From Moorella sp. UBA4076 (GTDB taxonomy: Bacteria; Bacillota; DSM-521; Neomoorellales; Neomoorellaceae), in contig DFYS01000092.1 in NCBI GenBank assembly GCA_002383405.1, positions 251 through 18,531 of the forward strand: a DNA stretch of 18,281 nt. Reading direction: 5' to 3'. Shown piece after piece: positions 1 through 8,146 of the stretch. Positions within the stretch are counted from its first letter, which is position 1. Each line of letters starts with the position of its first letter. Below the pieces are notes generated by a model. That model did not search any database and was not told the origin of the DNA. It worked only from the letters and a program-made list of their open reading frames with translations. The position numbers were made by a program, and so were the translations under genes.

Positions 1-4
1 CAGG

Positions 5-1318
5 ATGCAGCTGATAATTAAGCCCCCATCAACCCTGACGGGAAATATAACCCCTCCCGGGGATAAATCCATCTCCCACCGGGCGGCCATCATCGGTGCC
101 CTGGCTGAAGGAGAGACGGCAATCGATGGTTTCCTGGAAGGTGCCGATTGCCTCTCCACCCTGAATTGCCTGCGCGCCCTGGGGGTGGATATCGACGGCC
201 CCCACAATGGCCGCGTAGTCGTCCACGGCCGTGGCCCGGCAGGGATGCACGAGCCGGAAACGGTACTCGATGCCGGCAATTCCGGCACCACCATGCGCCT
301 GCTGATGGGAGTGCTGGCCGGCCTGCCCTTTTATAGCGTCATTACCGGTGACGCCTCCCTGCGACGCCGGCCTATGGGGCGGGTCGCCAGGCCCCTGCAG
401 GCCATGGGAACGCAAATCTGGGGCCGCCGGGGCGGGGAACAAGCCCCTTTAAGCATCCGGGGCGGTAACCTGCAGCCCATTAGCTACACCCTGCCCGTAG
501 CCAGCGCGCAGATTAAATCAGCCCTGCTGCTGGCCGGCCTTTTTACTCCCGGCGCCACAACAATTACCGAGCCGTACCAATCCCGTGACCACAGCGAACG
601 CCTGCTCCGGACCGCCGGGGCGGACATAAAGGTCGATGGGCTGCAGGTTACGGTAACGGGTAAAAAGGTACTCCAGCCCCTGCCTGTTATTAATATTCCC
701 GGGGATATTTCCGCTGCCGCCTTTTTCCTGGTGGCCGGGTGTATCCACCCGCGAGCCAGTATTAATATCACCAATGTCAATCTCAACCCCACCCGTACCG
801 GCATCCTGGAGGTAATGCAGGCCATGGGCGGTCAAATAACAGTAACTCCAGCGGCTGCTAGCGGCGGCGAGCCGGCCGGTGATATCAAAGTCGCTTCCAG
901 CAGCCTGCAGGGCCTGCCCATCGGCGGCGAGCTCATCCCCCGTCTCATCGATGAACTGCCGGTCCTGGCGGTGGCGGCCGCCACGGCCGCCGGCACCACC
1001 GTAGTCCGCGACGCTGCCGAGCTGCGGGTCAAAGAAAGCGACCGCATCAGCGCGCTCGCCCGTGAGCTGACTGTGATGGGTGCGGCCATTGAGGAAAGGC
1101 CCGACGGTTTTGTGATCCAGGGAAACAAAACCGGCCGTCTGCGAGGGGCTGCCGTAGACAGCCACGGCGACCATCGCCTGGCAATGGCCCTGGCTGTCGC
1201 CGCTCTGGCAGCCGAGGGTACGACAGTGATCAAGGGTGCTGAATGTATAGCCATTTCCTACCCCCATTTCGTTGCCGACCTGATCCGGCTGGGAGTAGAG
1301 GTTCGGGAAGAGGCGTGA
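5..1318 (+). CDS. aroA: 3-phosphoshikimate 1-carboxyvinyltransferase (EPSP synthase)
   Basis: Transfers the enolpyruvyl group of PEP to shikimate-3-phosphate, the sixth step of the cytoplasmic shikimate pathway to chorismate. The 437-residue length is normal for the family. Visible motifs are the N-terminal GDKSISHR (19-26), which binds both substrates; DAGNSGTTMR (89-98); the Arg-rich RRRPM (120-124); the IDELPVLAV segment (315-323) with the catalytic Asp316; RVKESDR (341-347); and DHRLAM near 389-394. All of these fit an intact two-domain enzyme. The ATG at 5 gives the usual family N-terminus, but its ribosome site lies mostly outside the window. The gene is first in a + strand run, and its TGA stop overlaps the GTG start of cmk by four bases, so the two are probably translationally coupled. 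Upstream genes of the operon are cut off. Identity is secure. Confidence 0.97.
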   Translation: MQLIIKPPSTLTGNITPPGDKSISHRAAIIGALAEGETAIDGFLEGADCLSTLNCLRALGVDIDGPHNGRVVVHGRGPAGMHEPETVLDAGNSGTTMRLLMGVLAGLPFYSVITGDASLRRRPMGRVARPLQAMGTQIWGRRGGEQAPLSIRGGNLQPISYTLPVASAQIKSALLLAGLFTPGATTITEPYQSRDHSERLLRTAGADIKVDGLQVTVTGKKVLQPLPVINIPGDISAAAFFLVAGCIHPRASINITNVNLNPTRTGILEVMQAMGGQITVTPAAASGGEPAGDIKVASSSLQGLPIGGELIPRLIDELPVLAVAAATAAGTTVVRDAAELRVKESDRISALARELTVMGAAIEERPDGFVIQGNKTGRLRGAAVDSHGDHRLAMALAVAALAAEGTTVIKGAECIAISYPHFVADLIRLGVEVREEA

Positions 1319-2019
1319 GCAGAAATTTGTCTGGCAACGTAGCCATTGATGGGCCGGCCGGGGCCGGTAAAAGTACGGCGGCCCGGCTCCTGGCCCAGAA
1401 ACTCGGCTTTTTATATATTGACACCGGGGCTATGTATCGAGCCCTGACCTGGAAAGCCCTGCAGCAGGGGGTAAATCTAACTGAGGCAGAGCAGCTGGCG
1501 GCCCTGGCGGCAAAAACAAGCATTACCCTCGAAAACACGGCTGCAGGGGAGATCAGGGTTTTTTGTGATCACCGCGATATTACTGCCGCCATCAGGCAGG
1601 AGGAAGTTTCCCGTGGTGTTTCCGCCGTCGCCAGGGTGCCCGAGGTGCGGCGCCGCCTGGTAGCAATCCAGCGGCACCTGGCCGCTATCAACCGGGTGGT
1701 TATGGACGGCCGTGATATTGGGACCAATGTTTTACCGGATGCGCCCTATAAGTTTTTCCTGACGGCCTCCCTGGAAGAGAGGTCGCGGCGACGCTGCCAG
1801 GAACTGGCGGCTTCCGGGCAGCAGGTTGACCTGGAAACGGTAAAAGCAGAAATCCGCCGCCGTGACGCCCTGGACAGCCGGCGAGAAGTCGACCCCCTGC
1901 GGCCGGCACCTGATGCTATAATCATTGATACCAGTAATTTGACGGTAGATGAAGTGGCAGGGAAAATACTGGACCTGATTCAATCCGGAAGCTGCAACGA
2001 GGCAGGGGGCAAGAGGTAG
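1315..2019 (+). CDS. cmk: (d)CMP kinase
   Basis: Phosphorylates CMP and dCMP with ATP, in cytoplasmic pyrimidine nucleotide salvage and supply. The 234-residue product begins at the GTG at 1315, which overlaps the aroA stop (GTGA). Upstream in-frame sequence back to 1243 would add 24 residues coded inside aroA and is not family-like. Motifs: P-loop GPAGAGKST (13-21); IDTGAMYRA (35-43), which contacts the nucleotide base; VVMDGRDIGTNV in the CMP-binding insert; an Arg-rich lid (ERSRRRCQEL); and DALDSRREVDPLRPAPDA, then IIIDTS near the end. This is the usual length and order for bacterial Cmk. The aroA-cmk-plsC-ispH/rpsA order recurs in Clostridia, by memory of the family context. It is followed by plsC after 12 bases. 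Confidence 0.97.
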   Translation: MSRNLSGNVAIDGPAGAGKSTAARLLAQKLGFLYIDTGAMYRALTWKALQQGVNLTEAEQLAALAAKTSITLENTAAGEIRVFCDHRDITAAIRQEEVSRGVSAVARVPEVRRRLVAIQRHLAAINRVVMDGRDIGTNVLPDAPYKFFLTASLEERSRRRCQELAASGQQVDLETVKAEIRRRDALDSRREVDPLRPAPDAIIIDTSNLTVDEVAGKILDLIQSGSCNEAGGKR

Positions 2020-2031
2020 GGGGGCTGGCCC

Positions 2032-2610
2032 TTGTTTTACCAATTCGCCAAATTTATTTGCTATCTTTTCCTGCGCTTCTTTTGTCGCTGGGAGGTTCGC
2101 GGCCGGGAAAACTTCCCCCGTGAAGGACCGGTTATTATCATCGCCAATCATATATCCTACCTTGATCCTGTGGCCGTCGGTGTGGCGACCCCGCGGACGG
2201 TACGCTTTATGGCCAAAGAAGAGCTCTTCCATATACCGGTCCTAAAATGGATCATCCGCGGCCTGCATGCCTTTCCTGTCCGCCGGGGGCATTCCGACCG
2301 CGCCGCTTTGAAAGCAGCCCTGGAGGTCCTGCATAACGGCCAGGTGCTGGGAATATTTCCTGAAGGCACCCGCGCCCACGACGGCAGGTTGCTGCCCTTC
2401 CAGCATGGTGCCGCCCTCCTGGCTTTAAAAACCGGCGCCCCTCTCGTGCCTGTGGCTATCAAAAATACCAACAGGGTTTTAAGGGGACAGAGAGTAAGAG
2501 TAATATTCGGCCCGCCGCTAAATATTGCAACTTCCGGACCCAGCACCCCCCAGCAGGTTCAGGACCTGACGGCCGCAGCCTGCCAGACTTTAAATAAAAT
2601 GCTGGCCTGA
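2032..2610 (+). CDS. plsC: 1-acyl-sn-glycerol-3-phosphate acyltransferase
   Basis: Adds the second acyl chain to lysophosphatidic acid to make phosphatidic acid at the inner face of the membrane. The 192-residue protein has a hydrophobic N-terminal anchor (about 1-19). The acyltransferase motif is NHISYLD, with catalytic His40 and Asp45 in the HX4D spacing; FPEGTR at 109-114 binds the glycerol phosphate; and GAPLVPVAI (136-143) is the fourth conserved block. The TTG start at 2032 is preceded by a purine-rich stretch (AGAGGTAGGGGG) that overlaps the cmk stop. Its functional partners PlsY and GpsA are coded 10 kb further on. Exact substrate preference cannot be read from sequence, but the family call is secure. 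Confidence 0.93.
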   Translation: MFYQFAKFICYLFLRFFCRWEVRGRENFPREGPVIIIANHISYLDPVAVGVATPRTVRFMAKEELFHIPVLKWIIRGLHAFPVRRGHSDRAALKAALEVLHNGQVLGIFPEGTRAHDGRLLPFQHGAALLALKTGAPLVPVAIKNTNRVLRGQRVRVIFGPPLNIATSGPSTPQQVQDLTAAACQTLNKMLA

Positions 2611-2624
2611 GGTCAGCTTTTTTT
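2601..2624 (+). terminator. Rho-independent terminator overlapping the plsC stop codon
   Basis: The arms GCTGGCC (2601-2607) and GGTCAGC (2611-2617) pair over 7 bp with one G-U, followed at once by TTTTTTT (2618-2624). The three-base loop is the plsC TGA stop codon itself, so the upstream arm is coding. It separates aroA-cmk-plsC from the ispH-rpsA transcript. Confidence 0.8.
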
Positions 2625-2640
2625 AATAGCAAGCAGGATT

Positions 2641-2669
2641 TTGCGCCTTTTTCGCGAAATGTAAATAAT
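2641..2669 (+). promoter_or_regulatory. Weak candidate promoter for ispH-rpsA and fni
   Basis: TTGCGC (2641-2646) and AATAAT (2664-2669) are 17 bases apart. The -35 is poor (3/6) and the -10 is fair (5/6). The stretch 2625-2724 follows a terminator, so a promoter for the long ispH-rpsA gene is expected here. The same gap holds GCAGGATTTT (2635-2644), which also appears in the spacer between the DUF3189 genes. This is only the best fit by eye. Confidence 0.3.
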
Positions 2670-2724
2670 GCCTGGCTGGAATTAGCAAACTAAATTTTAG
2701 CCATGCTCCAGGAGAAGATTTTTA

Positions 2725-4956
2725 GTGGAAGTGATAGTTGCTGATCATGCTGGTTTTTGTGCTGGCGTCACACGGTCCGTAAAGATGGCCCGGGAGGCTG
2801 CCCAACCTATCGCCTCCCTGGGAGCCCTGGTTCATAACCGGCAGGTGGTGGAAGAACTTGCTCGGGACGGTATCCGCCCGGTGAATTCCCTGGAAGAAAT
2901 AGAAAGCGGGCGGGTATTAATCCGTTCCCATGGTGTAACGCCGGCGACCCTGGCCGCGGCCCGGGAAAAGGGTCTGGAAATAGTCGATGCCACCTGTCCC
3001 TTTGTCGCGCGGGCTCAAGCTTTGGCCGGGAAACTGGCCGGCGATGGTTACCAGGTGGTGATTGTCGGCGAGCCCGGCCATGCCGAGGTAGAAGGATTAG
3101 CCGGATGGGCCGGCCCCGGGGCGGTAGTAGTTGCCGGTAAAGAAGCAGCAGCCAGCCTGCCCTTTCATCCCCGGCGGGCGGTTATAGCCCAGACCACCCA
3201 GCCGGTGGCAAAGTTAAATGAAGTTGCAGCGGTTTTACGTCCCCATACGGATTCGCTGGTGGTACACAATACCGTTTGCCAGGCTACCCGCCAGCGCCAG
3301 GAAGCTGCTGTTAAGCTGGCGCGCCAGGTAGATGTAATGGTGGTAGTAGGTGGCAAGGAGAGTGCCAATACCCGTCACCTGGCTGAACTTTGCCAGGCGA
3401 CTGGTACACCGACCTACCATGTGGAACAGGCCGGGGAGTTGTGTCGCCAGTGGTTTATAAACGCCCGAAGGGTCGGGGTCACAGGTGGCGCTTCGACCCC
3501 AGCGTGGATTATTGAGGAGGTAGTTGTAATGCTGTCTGAAGAGGACAAGGTAATGGTCCCCGAAGAAGAAAAAGAAACGGAGAGGGTACCGGAAGAAAAG
3601 GATCCGGCCGCAGACGGGGGGGAGGATAACGCCATCGGCCAACCAGTAACCCCGGCTGACGCGAAAGAACCAGAGGCAGAGGACAATAACGTCGAGGCCG
3701 GGGTACCCGTCGAGCCGGTAGAACCGGTCATCGAGGAACCCGCTCCTGACGAAGAGCCTGCCGCCCCCGCAGAACCGCAGGAAGAACAACCGCAAGAACA
3801 AAATGAAGAAATGCAGCAGATGGAAGCGCGGGTGCCGGAATTGCGCCGGGGCAGCATTGTTACCGGCACAGTGGTCCAGATCAATGACAATGAGGTCCTG
3901 GTAGATGTAGGGGGCAAATCAGAAGGGGTTATTCCCTTGAATGAGCTTTCCCACCGCAATATCAGCGATCCCCATGAGGTAGTTGCCCCCGGTGACACGT
4001 TTGAAGTGATGGTGTTAAAACCCGAAGACGAAGACGGCCATCCCGTTTTATCCAAACGCCGTGCCGAGCGCCGCGCGGCCTGGGAGAAACTGGAGAAATA
4101 CCTGGCCAGCGGCGCCGAGCTGTCCGGCGAAGTTATCGAAGTAGTCAAAGGCGGCCTGCTGGTAGATGTCGGTGTCCGGGGCTTTGTACCCGCTTCGCTG
4201 GTAGAAAGGGGTTACGTTGAAGACCTGAACACTTACCTGGGCCAAACTTTACGCCTGCGGGTCATCGAACTGGACCACAGCAAAAATAAGGTTGTACTAT
4301 CCCGGAAAGCCATTCTGGAAGAAGAGTACGACCAGCAACGCCAGGCTACCTGGGACAGCCTGGAAATTGGTCAGGTGCGGACCGGTATCGTGCGCCGCCT
4401 GACCAGTTTCGGCGCTTTTGTCGACCTGGGCGGTGTGGACGGCCTGCTGCACGTTTCCGAAATTTCCTGGGGCCGGGTGGAGCATCCCCGCGACGCCTTA
4501 AGCGAAGGCCAGGAGATCGAGGTCCGCATCCTGAATATCAATAAGGAAGAAGGCAAAGTTTCTTTAGGCCGCAAACAGCTCCTGCCCAATCCGTGGGATA
4601 CAGCCGCCGCGCGCTATCCGGTGGGGTCAATCGTGGAAGGTAAAATCCTGCGTCTAGCCCCCTTTGGCGCTTTTGTAGAGGTGGAACCGGGTATCGAAGG
4701 CCTGGTGCATATTTCCCAGCTTGCCGACCGCCATGTGGAGAAAACCGAAGACGTTGTCAGTGTCGGTGATATTATTCCGGTCAAAGTTCTGGGTGTAGAC
4801 CAGGAAGCACAGCGCATGAGCCTGAGCCTGCGTCAGGCCATCCATGATAAAGGCAAAAGTAAGCCCCAGCAGCCGGAGAAACATCAGGAAAGCCCGGATG
4901 ATAGCGGCGTTAAACTGGGCGACCTTTTCGGGGAACTCTTCGACGAAACCAAATAG
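2725..4956 (+). CDS. ispH-rpsA: Fusion of 4-hydroxy-3-methylbut-2-enyl diphosphate reductase (IspH) and S1 RNA-binding protein
   Basis: Residues 1 to about 270 are IspH, the iron-sulfur enzyme that converts HMBPP to IPP and DMAPP in the last step of the MEP pathway. The three cluster cysteines are present (Cys12 in GFCAGV, Cys91 in DATCPF, Cys185 in NTVCQATRQRQ), as are SHGV (68-71), GHAEVEG with the catalytic-type Glu121, and GGASTPAW (254-261). Residues 271-368 form a long Glu/Pro/Ala-rich acidic linker. Residues about 373-703 hold four S1 domains (starting near 374, 464, 548 and 634), the latter two with SFGAFVDLGG and PFGAFVEVEPG. The tail is charged. The GTG at 2725 has a CCAGGAGAAG site upstream. 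The fusion is known in Clostridia. The S1 half may act as ribosomal protein S1 or as a general RNA binder; four repeats is fewer than the six of Escherichia coli S1. It is followed by fni after 3 bases. Confidence 0.95.
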   Translation: MEVIVADHAGFCAGVTRSVKMAREAAQPIASLGALVHNRQVVEELARDGIRPVNSLEEIESGRVLIRSHGVTPATLAAAREKGLEIVDATCPFVARAQALAGKLAGDGYQVVIVGEPGHAEVEGLAGWAGPGAVVVAGKEAAASLPFHPRRAVIAQTTQPVAKLNEVAAVLRPHTDSLVVHNTVCQATRQRQEAAVKLARQVDVMVVVGGKESANTRHLAELCQATGTPTYHVEQAGELCRQWFINARRVGVTGGASTPAWIIEEVVVMLSEEDKVMVPEEEKETERVPEEKDPAADGGEDNAIGQPVTPADAKEPEAEDNNVEAGVPVEPVEPVIEEPAPDEEPAAPAEPQEEQPQEQNEEMQQMEARVPELRRGSIVTGTVVQINDNEVLVDVGGKSEGVIPLNELSHRNISDPHEVVAPGDTFEVMVLKPEDEDGHPVLSKRRAERRAAWEKLEKYLASGAELSGEVIEVVKGGLLVDVGVRGFVPASLVERGYVEDLNTYLGQTLRLRVIELDHSKNKVVLSRKAILEEEYDQQRQATWDSLEIGQVRTGIVRRLTSFGAFVDLGGVDGLLHVSEISWGRVEHPRDALSEGQEIEVRILNINKEEGKVSLGRKQLLPNPWDTAAARYPVGSIVEGKILRLAPFGAFVEVEPGIEGLVHISQLADRHVEKTEDVVSVGDIIPVKVLGVDQEAQRMSLSLRQAIHDKGKSKPQQPEKHQESPDDSGVKLGDLFGELFDETK

Positions 4957-4959
4957 GAA

Positions 4960-6024
4960 GTGGTGAGCAGGCTGATGGCCGATGCTTCCACGCCAAGAGG
5001 CCGGCGTAAGCTGGAACACCTGCGTTTTTTTCAGGAAGGAAATAACGGCGCCAGCGGCCTGGGGGACGTCCACCTGATTCACCGGGCGCTGCCGGAGCTG
5101 GACTGGGCTGATATTGATCTCAAGAGCAGGTGGCTGGGGAAAACCCTGGCCGCCCCTTTTATTATTAACGCCCTGACCGGGGGACCGCCGGAAACGGAGG
5201 CAATCAATGCCGCCCTGGCGCGGGTGGCGCGGCGGACGGGGATCGCCCTGGCCGTGGGTTCCCAGCAGGCAGCTATTGAGAACAAAGACTGGGAGCAGAG
5301 TTTCACCGTTACCCGCCGGGAAAATCCGGAGGGTATAATCCTGGCCAACATCAGCGCTGGCGCTTCACCGGAGGACGCCCGGCAGGCGGTGGCCATGATC
5401 GCCGCCGACGGCCTGCAGGTGCACCTGAACGCCGCCCAGGAGCTGGTCATGCCGGAGGGCGACCGTTCCTTCCGGGGCTGGCGGGAAAATATCCGCGCGA
5501 TGGTAAACTCCCTGGAAGTACCCGTGATTGCTAAAGAAGTAGGCTTTGGCCTCGACCGGGAATCGGCAAGGCAGCTATATCATACCGGCGTGCGCATCCT
5601 GGATACCGGCGGCCACGGCGGCACCAATTTTGCCAGCATCGAAAGCAGGCGCCGCGGCCACCGGGTAACCACCCTGGCCGCATGGGGCCTGCCCACTGCG
5701 GTGAGCATCCTGGCGATCAAACAGCTGGGCCTGCCGGTAGATATTGTGGCTACCGGTGGCATCAGCAGCGCCCTGGACGCCGCCCGCGCTATGGCGTTGG
5801 GGGCAAAGGTCGCCGGCGTGGCCGGCCATTTCTTGAAGATTCTCCTGGACCAGGGCGAAGAAGCCCTGGTGGCAGAAATCTTCACCTGGCAGAAAGAGTT
5901 AAAGTATATCTGCCTGTTGACCGGCTGCGCCACCCCGGCGGAGCTGGCCGCCCGACCGCTGGTAATCACGGGAAAGACCAAAGCCTGGCTGAAAGGCATC
6001 CGCCGTTCAGAAGGCAGGAGATAA
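4960..6024 (+). CDS. fni: Type 2 isopentenyl-diphosphate delta-isomerase
   Basis: FMN- and NADPH-dependent enzyme that interconverts IPP and DMAPP, setting the ratio of the two products of the IspH just upstream. The 354-residue length suits the family. Visible blocks are RRKLEHL (15-21), INALTGGP (69-76), VGSQQAAIE (99-107), HLNAAQE (155-161) for substrate and metal contact, VIAKEVGFG (189-197) with a conserved Lys, GGHGGTNF (217-224) and ATGGISS (264-270) for FMN phosphate, and AGHFLK near 289-293. The start is uncertain: GTG at 4960, GTG at 4963 and ATG at 4975 are all in frame, and GGAAG lies only a few bases upstream. The last codons and the TAA stop (6022-6024) fall inside a 7-base GA-rich array. 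The spacing of 3 bases from ispH-rpsA argues for one operon. Confidence 0.96.
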   Translation: MVSRLMADASTPRGRRKLEHLRFFQEGNNGASGLGDVHLIHRALPELDWADIDLKSRWLGKTLAAPFIINALTGGPPETEAINAALARVARRTGIALAVGSQQAAIENKDWEQSFTVTRRENPEGIILANISAGASPEDARQAVAMIAADGLQVHLNAAQELVMPEGDRSFRGWRENIRAMVNSLEVPVIAKEVGFGLDRESARQLYHTGVRILDTGGHGGTNFASIESRRRGHRVTTLAAWGLPTAVSILAIKQLGLPVDIVATGGISSALDAARAMALGAKVAGVAGHFLKILLDQGEEALVAEIFTWQKELKYICLLTGCATPAELAARPLVITGKTKAWLKGIRRSEGRR

Positions 6025-6048
6025 GAAACAGGAAGCAAGAAGGTCGAG
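6014..6048 (+). repeat. Degenerate GA-rich 7-base array over the fni stop codon
   Basis: The units GCAGGAG, ATAAGAA, ACAGGAA, GCAAGAA and GGTCGAG run without a break. The first two encode the C-terminal end of fni and supply its TAA stop (6022-6024). The same unit type starts right after the gpsA stop at 13905, so this is one of several related arrays in the window. Confidence 0.6.
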
Positions 6049-6084
6049 GGAACCGGCAACGCCGGTTCCTTATTGTATATTTAT
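6049..6084 (+). terminator. Hairpin after fni, probable terminator
   Basis: Perfect 9-bp arms GGAACCGGC (6049-6057) and GCCGGTTCC (6061-6069) enclose the loop AAC, followed by a broken T-rich run (TTATTGTATATTT). It probably ends the ispH-rpsA-fni transcript, though the U tract is weak. The arm is nearly identical to hairpins at 14074-14098 and 17127-17147. Confidence 0.6.
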
Positions 6085-6123
6085 TGCCTGGCAGGGAAAT
6101 ATAACCCTGGAAGGTGATTAATA

Positions 6124-6861
6124 ATGGCAGGCTATACTACTGGTGTTCTCTTGCTCGTTATCGTCTTTGGCCTGGTCTATTTCGGCCTGGCCCACCGAGT
6201 CCTGGATCGCCTCTATCTCAGCGATCGGGCCGCCCTGGTCTTGATCATCGCCATGATCGCCGGGAGCTTTATCAACATCCCCATCACCAGCGGGCGGGTG
6301 GTTACATCGGTTAATGCAGGCGGCGGCCTGATCCCCCTGGGTCTGGCCATCTACGTCCTCTACCGCGCCGGCAGCAGCCGCGAAGCAGGACGCGCCCTGC
6401 TGGGAGCCGTCCTTACCGCAGCGGTGCTTTTCGGCATCAGCCTGGTTACCCGCGGCCGGGAAGCGTGGAATGTTACCGGCCTCAGCCTCCTGGACCCCCT
6501 GTACTACTACCCCCTCATCGCCGGTGTAGTCGCCTACCTGATCGGCCGTTCGCGACGGGCGGCTTTTGTTGCGGCCATCCTGGGGGTATTGCTGCTGGAT
6601 ATTGTCGACCTCTTTTATTATCTCCGCAGGGGGATCAGGGGTACTGTAGCCTTTGGCGGCGCCGGGATTATTGACGTCACCTTCATGGCTGCCGTCGTGG
6701 CCGTGCTCCTGGCGGAATTTATCGGCGAAGCGCGGGAAAGGCTCCAGGGCGGGCCGGAAGCAGCCGGACGCCCCCGCTCTCTCCTCGCCGGCCTGCGGGG
6801 AGCTTCTTTAAAACCTTTGCCCGGTAACAAAAAGGGTATCAAGGGTGAGCAGAATGAATAA
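6124..6861 (+). CDS. Multi-pass membrane protein, DUF1614-like
   Basis: Function unknown. The 245-residue product is strongly hydrophobic, with about seven likely membrane segments (near 6-22, 37-53, 66-80, 91-108, 127-141, 147-165 and 183-200) and a basic cytoplasmic-type tail from about 203. Small conserved-looking features are INIPIT in the second segment (50-55), VNAGGGLIPLGLA (63-75) and GGAGIIDV (178-185). These recall the DUF1614 family, which I associate with spore-forming Clostridia; this is recognition by eye. The ATG at 6124 has a good GGAAGGTGA site. It overlaps spoIIP by 17 bases, so the two are probably co-translated, which suggests a sporulation or envelope role. Family call moderate, function inferred only. 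Confidence 0.8.
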   Translation: MAGYTTGVLLLVIVFGLVYFGLAHRVLDRLYLSDRAALVLIIAMIAGSFINIPITSGRVVTSVNAGGGLIPLGLAIYVLYRAGSSREAGRALLGAVLTAAVLFGISLVTRGREAWNVTGLSLLDPLYYYPLIAGVVAYLIGRSRRAAFVAAILGVLLLDIVDLFYYLRRGIRGTVAFGGAGIIDVTFMAAVVAVLLAEFIGEARERLQGGPEAAGRPRSLLAGLRGASLKPLPGNKKGIKGEQNE

Positions 6862-8131
6862 ATGGTACCGGCCCGACAAATTGTGGCGCGCTTTAGTCAT
6901 TCTTGCTCTGGCTTTAACCCTGACGGTGATATCTTTTTACCAGGGCCGCCAGCAAGCAACCACCAGGGTCTTCGGCCTGGCTGATTTGATAGCCTCAACC
7001 CATACCGAAGGACAGTATGCAGTTCTGGTCGATGAAGAGGGCCAGGTCCTGGATATGATGGCCCGCCGGGTCTACATTAATGACGAGTTCATTGCCGCTG
7101 ATAACCGGCGTTACCGGGTAATCCGGGTGGAAGGCAACCGGGCCATCTGCCGGCAAATCGGCATCGAACAGCTCTCCCTGGAGGCCGAGGAGAGTATAGC
7201 CGCAAATGATACCGCGGTGCCGGTGCAGGCCGGCGGCAGCCAGGTGATCGGTGTCTACCACAGCCATGATGACGAAGCTTACCTGCCCACCGAAGGTACA
7301 GAGAGTATCCCCGGCCACGGCGGCATCCTCCAGGTAGGCAGCGCCTTCGCCAACCGCCTGCGCAGCCTGGGGTTAAACGTAATCCACGACCAGACCTCCC
7401 ATGCTCCCCATGATGACAGCGCCTACCGGCGTTCCCGCCGTACGGCTGCGGGTTTGCTTCAAAAGGGAGCGGCGGCTATTTTTGACCTCCACCGTGACGG
7501 TGTACCTGACCCCAGCTTTTACCGCAGCACCGTTAACGGTCAGGACATGACCATGATCCGTCTGGTCGTGGGTCGGGAAAACCAGAATATGGGGGCCAAT
7601 CTGGATCTGGCCAAGCGATTGAAGGGCGCTGCTGATGCCCGCTACCCAAAATTAATCCGCGGGATCTTTATCGGTGCCGGCAGCTACAACCAGGACCTTT
7701 CCCCGCGGGCCATGCTCCTGGAAGTCGGCACCTACACCAACACCCTGGCGGAAGCTAAACGCGGGGTCACCCTTTTTGCCGACGTCGTGCCACCCGTCCT
7801 GGGTGTGGCCGCCCGGCCAGCGGCAGCCCGCACCGCCAGTACGGCCGCCGACTGGAAAGGTGTCTTCTGGGTCATCCTGGCCCTCATCCTGGGCGGCGGT
7901 GCTTTCCTGGTTATCTCCGCCGGTGGTTGGGATAAGGCTATTGCCAGACTAAAACAATTTACTTCGATAGAGTGGGTCAACCTGCTGGGCTGGCAGCGAT
8001 TACGAAAACCCCTGGTAGTCAGGATAAAGGGACCAGGGTCCAAAGAGCCAGAGGCTGCGGTAGATCAGGAAAAGAGATCTGTTAACGAGGCCGTACCCAA
8101 CGACCAGCGGGCCGGCTGGCAGAAGGATTAA
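6845..8131 (+). CDS. spoIIP: Stage II sporulation protein P
   Basis: Peptidoglycan amidase and endopeptidase of the SpoIID-SpoIIM-SpoIIP machine that drives engulfment of the forespore, anchored in the mother-cell membrane and acting outside it. The 428 residues comprise an N-terminal membrane anchor (about 14-33), a middle region, and the SpoIIP catalytic domain from about 132 to 315. The domain has VYHSHDDEAYLP (137-148) with the His/Glu zinc-type residues, DLHRD (214-218) and LLEVG (291-295, Glu293). A second hydrophobic segment lies at about 339-358, followed by a basic/acidic tail. The start may be GTG at 6845 or ATG at 6854; AAGGGTGAG sits ahead of the latter and AAAGGG ahead of the former. 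In Bacillus this gene is under sigma-E; only a weak candidate is visible, ahead of the upstream membrane gene. Confidence 0.93.
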   Translation: MSRMNKWYRPDKLWRALVILALALTLTVISFYQGRQQATTRVFGLADLIASTHTEGQYAVLVDEEGQVLDMMARRVYINDEFIAADNRRYRVIRVEGNRAICRQIGIEQLSLEAEESIAANDTAVPVQAGGSQVIGVYHSHDDEAYLPTEGTESIPGHGGILQVGSAFANRLRSLGLNVIHDQTSHAPHDDSAYRRSRRTAAGLLQKGAAAIFDLHRDGVPDPSFYRSTVNGQDMTMIRLVVGRENQNMGANLDLAKRLKGAADARYPKLIRGIFIGAGSYNQDLSPRAMLLEVGTYTNTLAEAKRGVTLFADVVPPVLGVAARPAAARTASTAADWKGVFWVILALILGGGAFLVISAGGWDKAIARLKQFTSIEWVNLLGWQRLRKPLVVRIKGPGSKEPEAAVDQEKRSVNEAVPNDQRAGWQKD

Positions 8132-8146
8132 AGAGCAGGAACAAAA

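Noticed and set aside
29..1267. Long antisense frames across aroA
   Set aside because: They lie wholly opposite a gene with full family motifs, have low-complexity products and no ribosome sites; they are shadows of GC-rich coding DNA.
3414..4148. 244-residue antisense frame in ispH-rpsA
   Set aside because: Ser/Thr/Gly-rich low-complexity product caused by the Glu/Pro-rich linker on the other strand.
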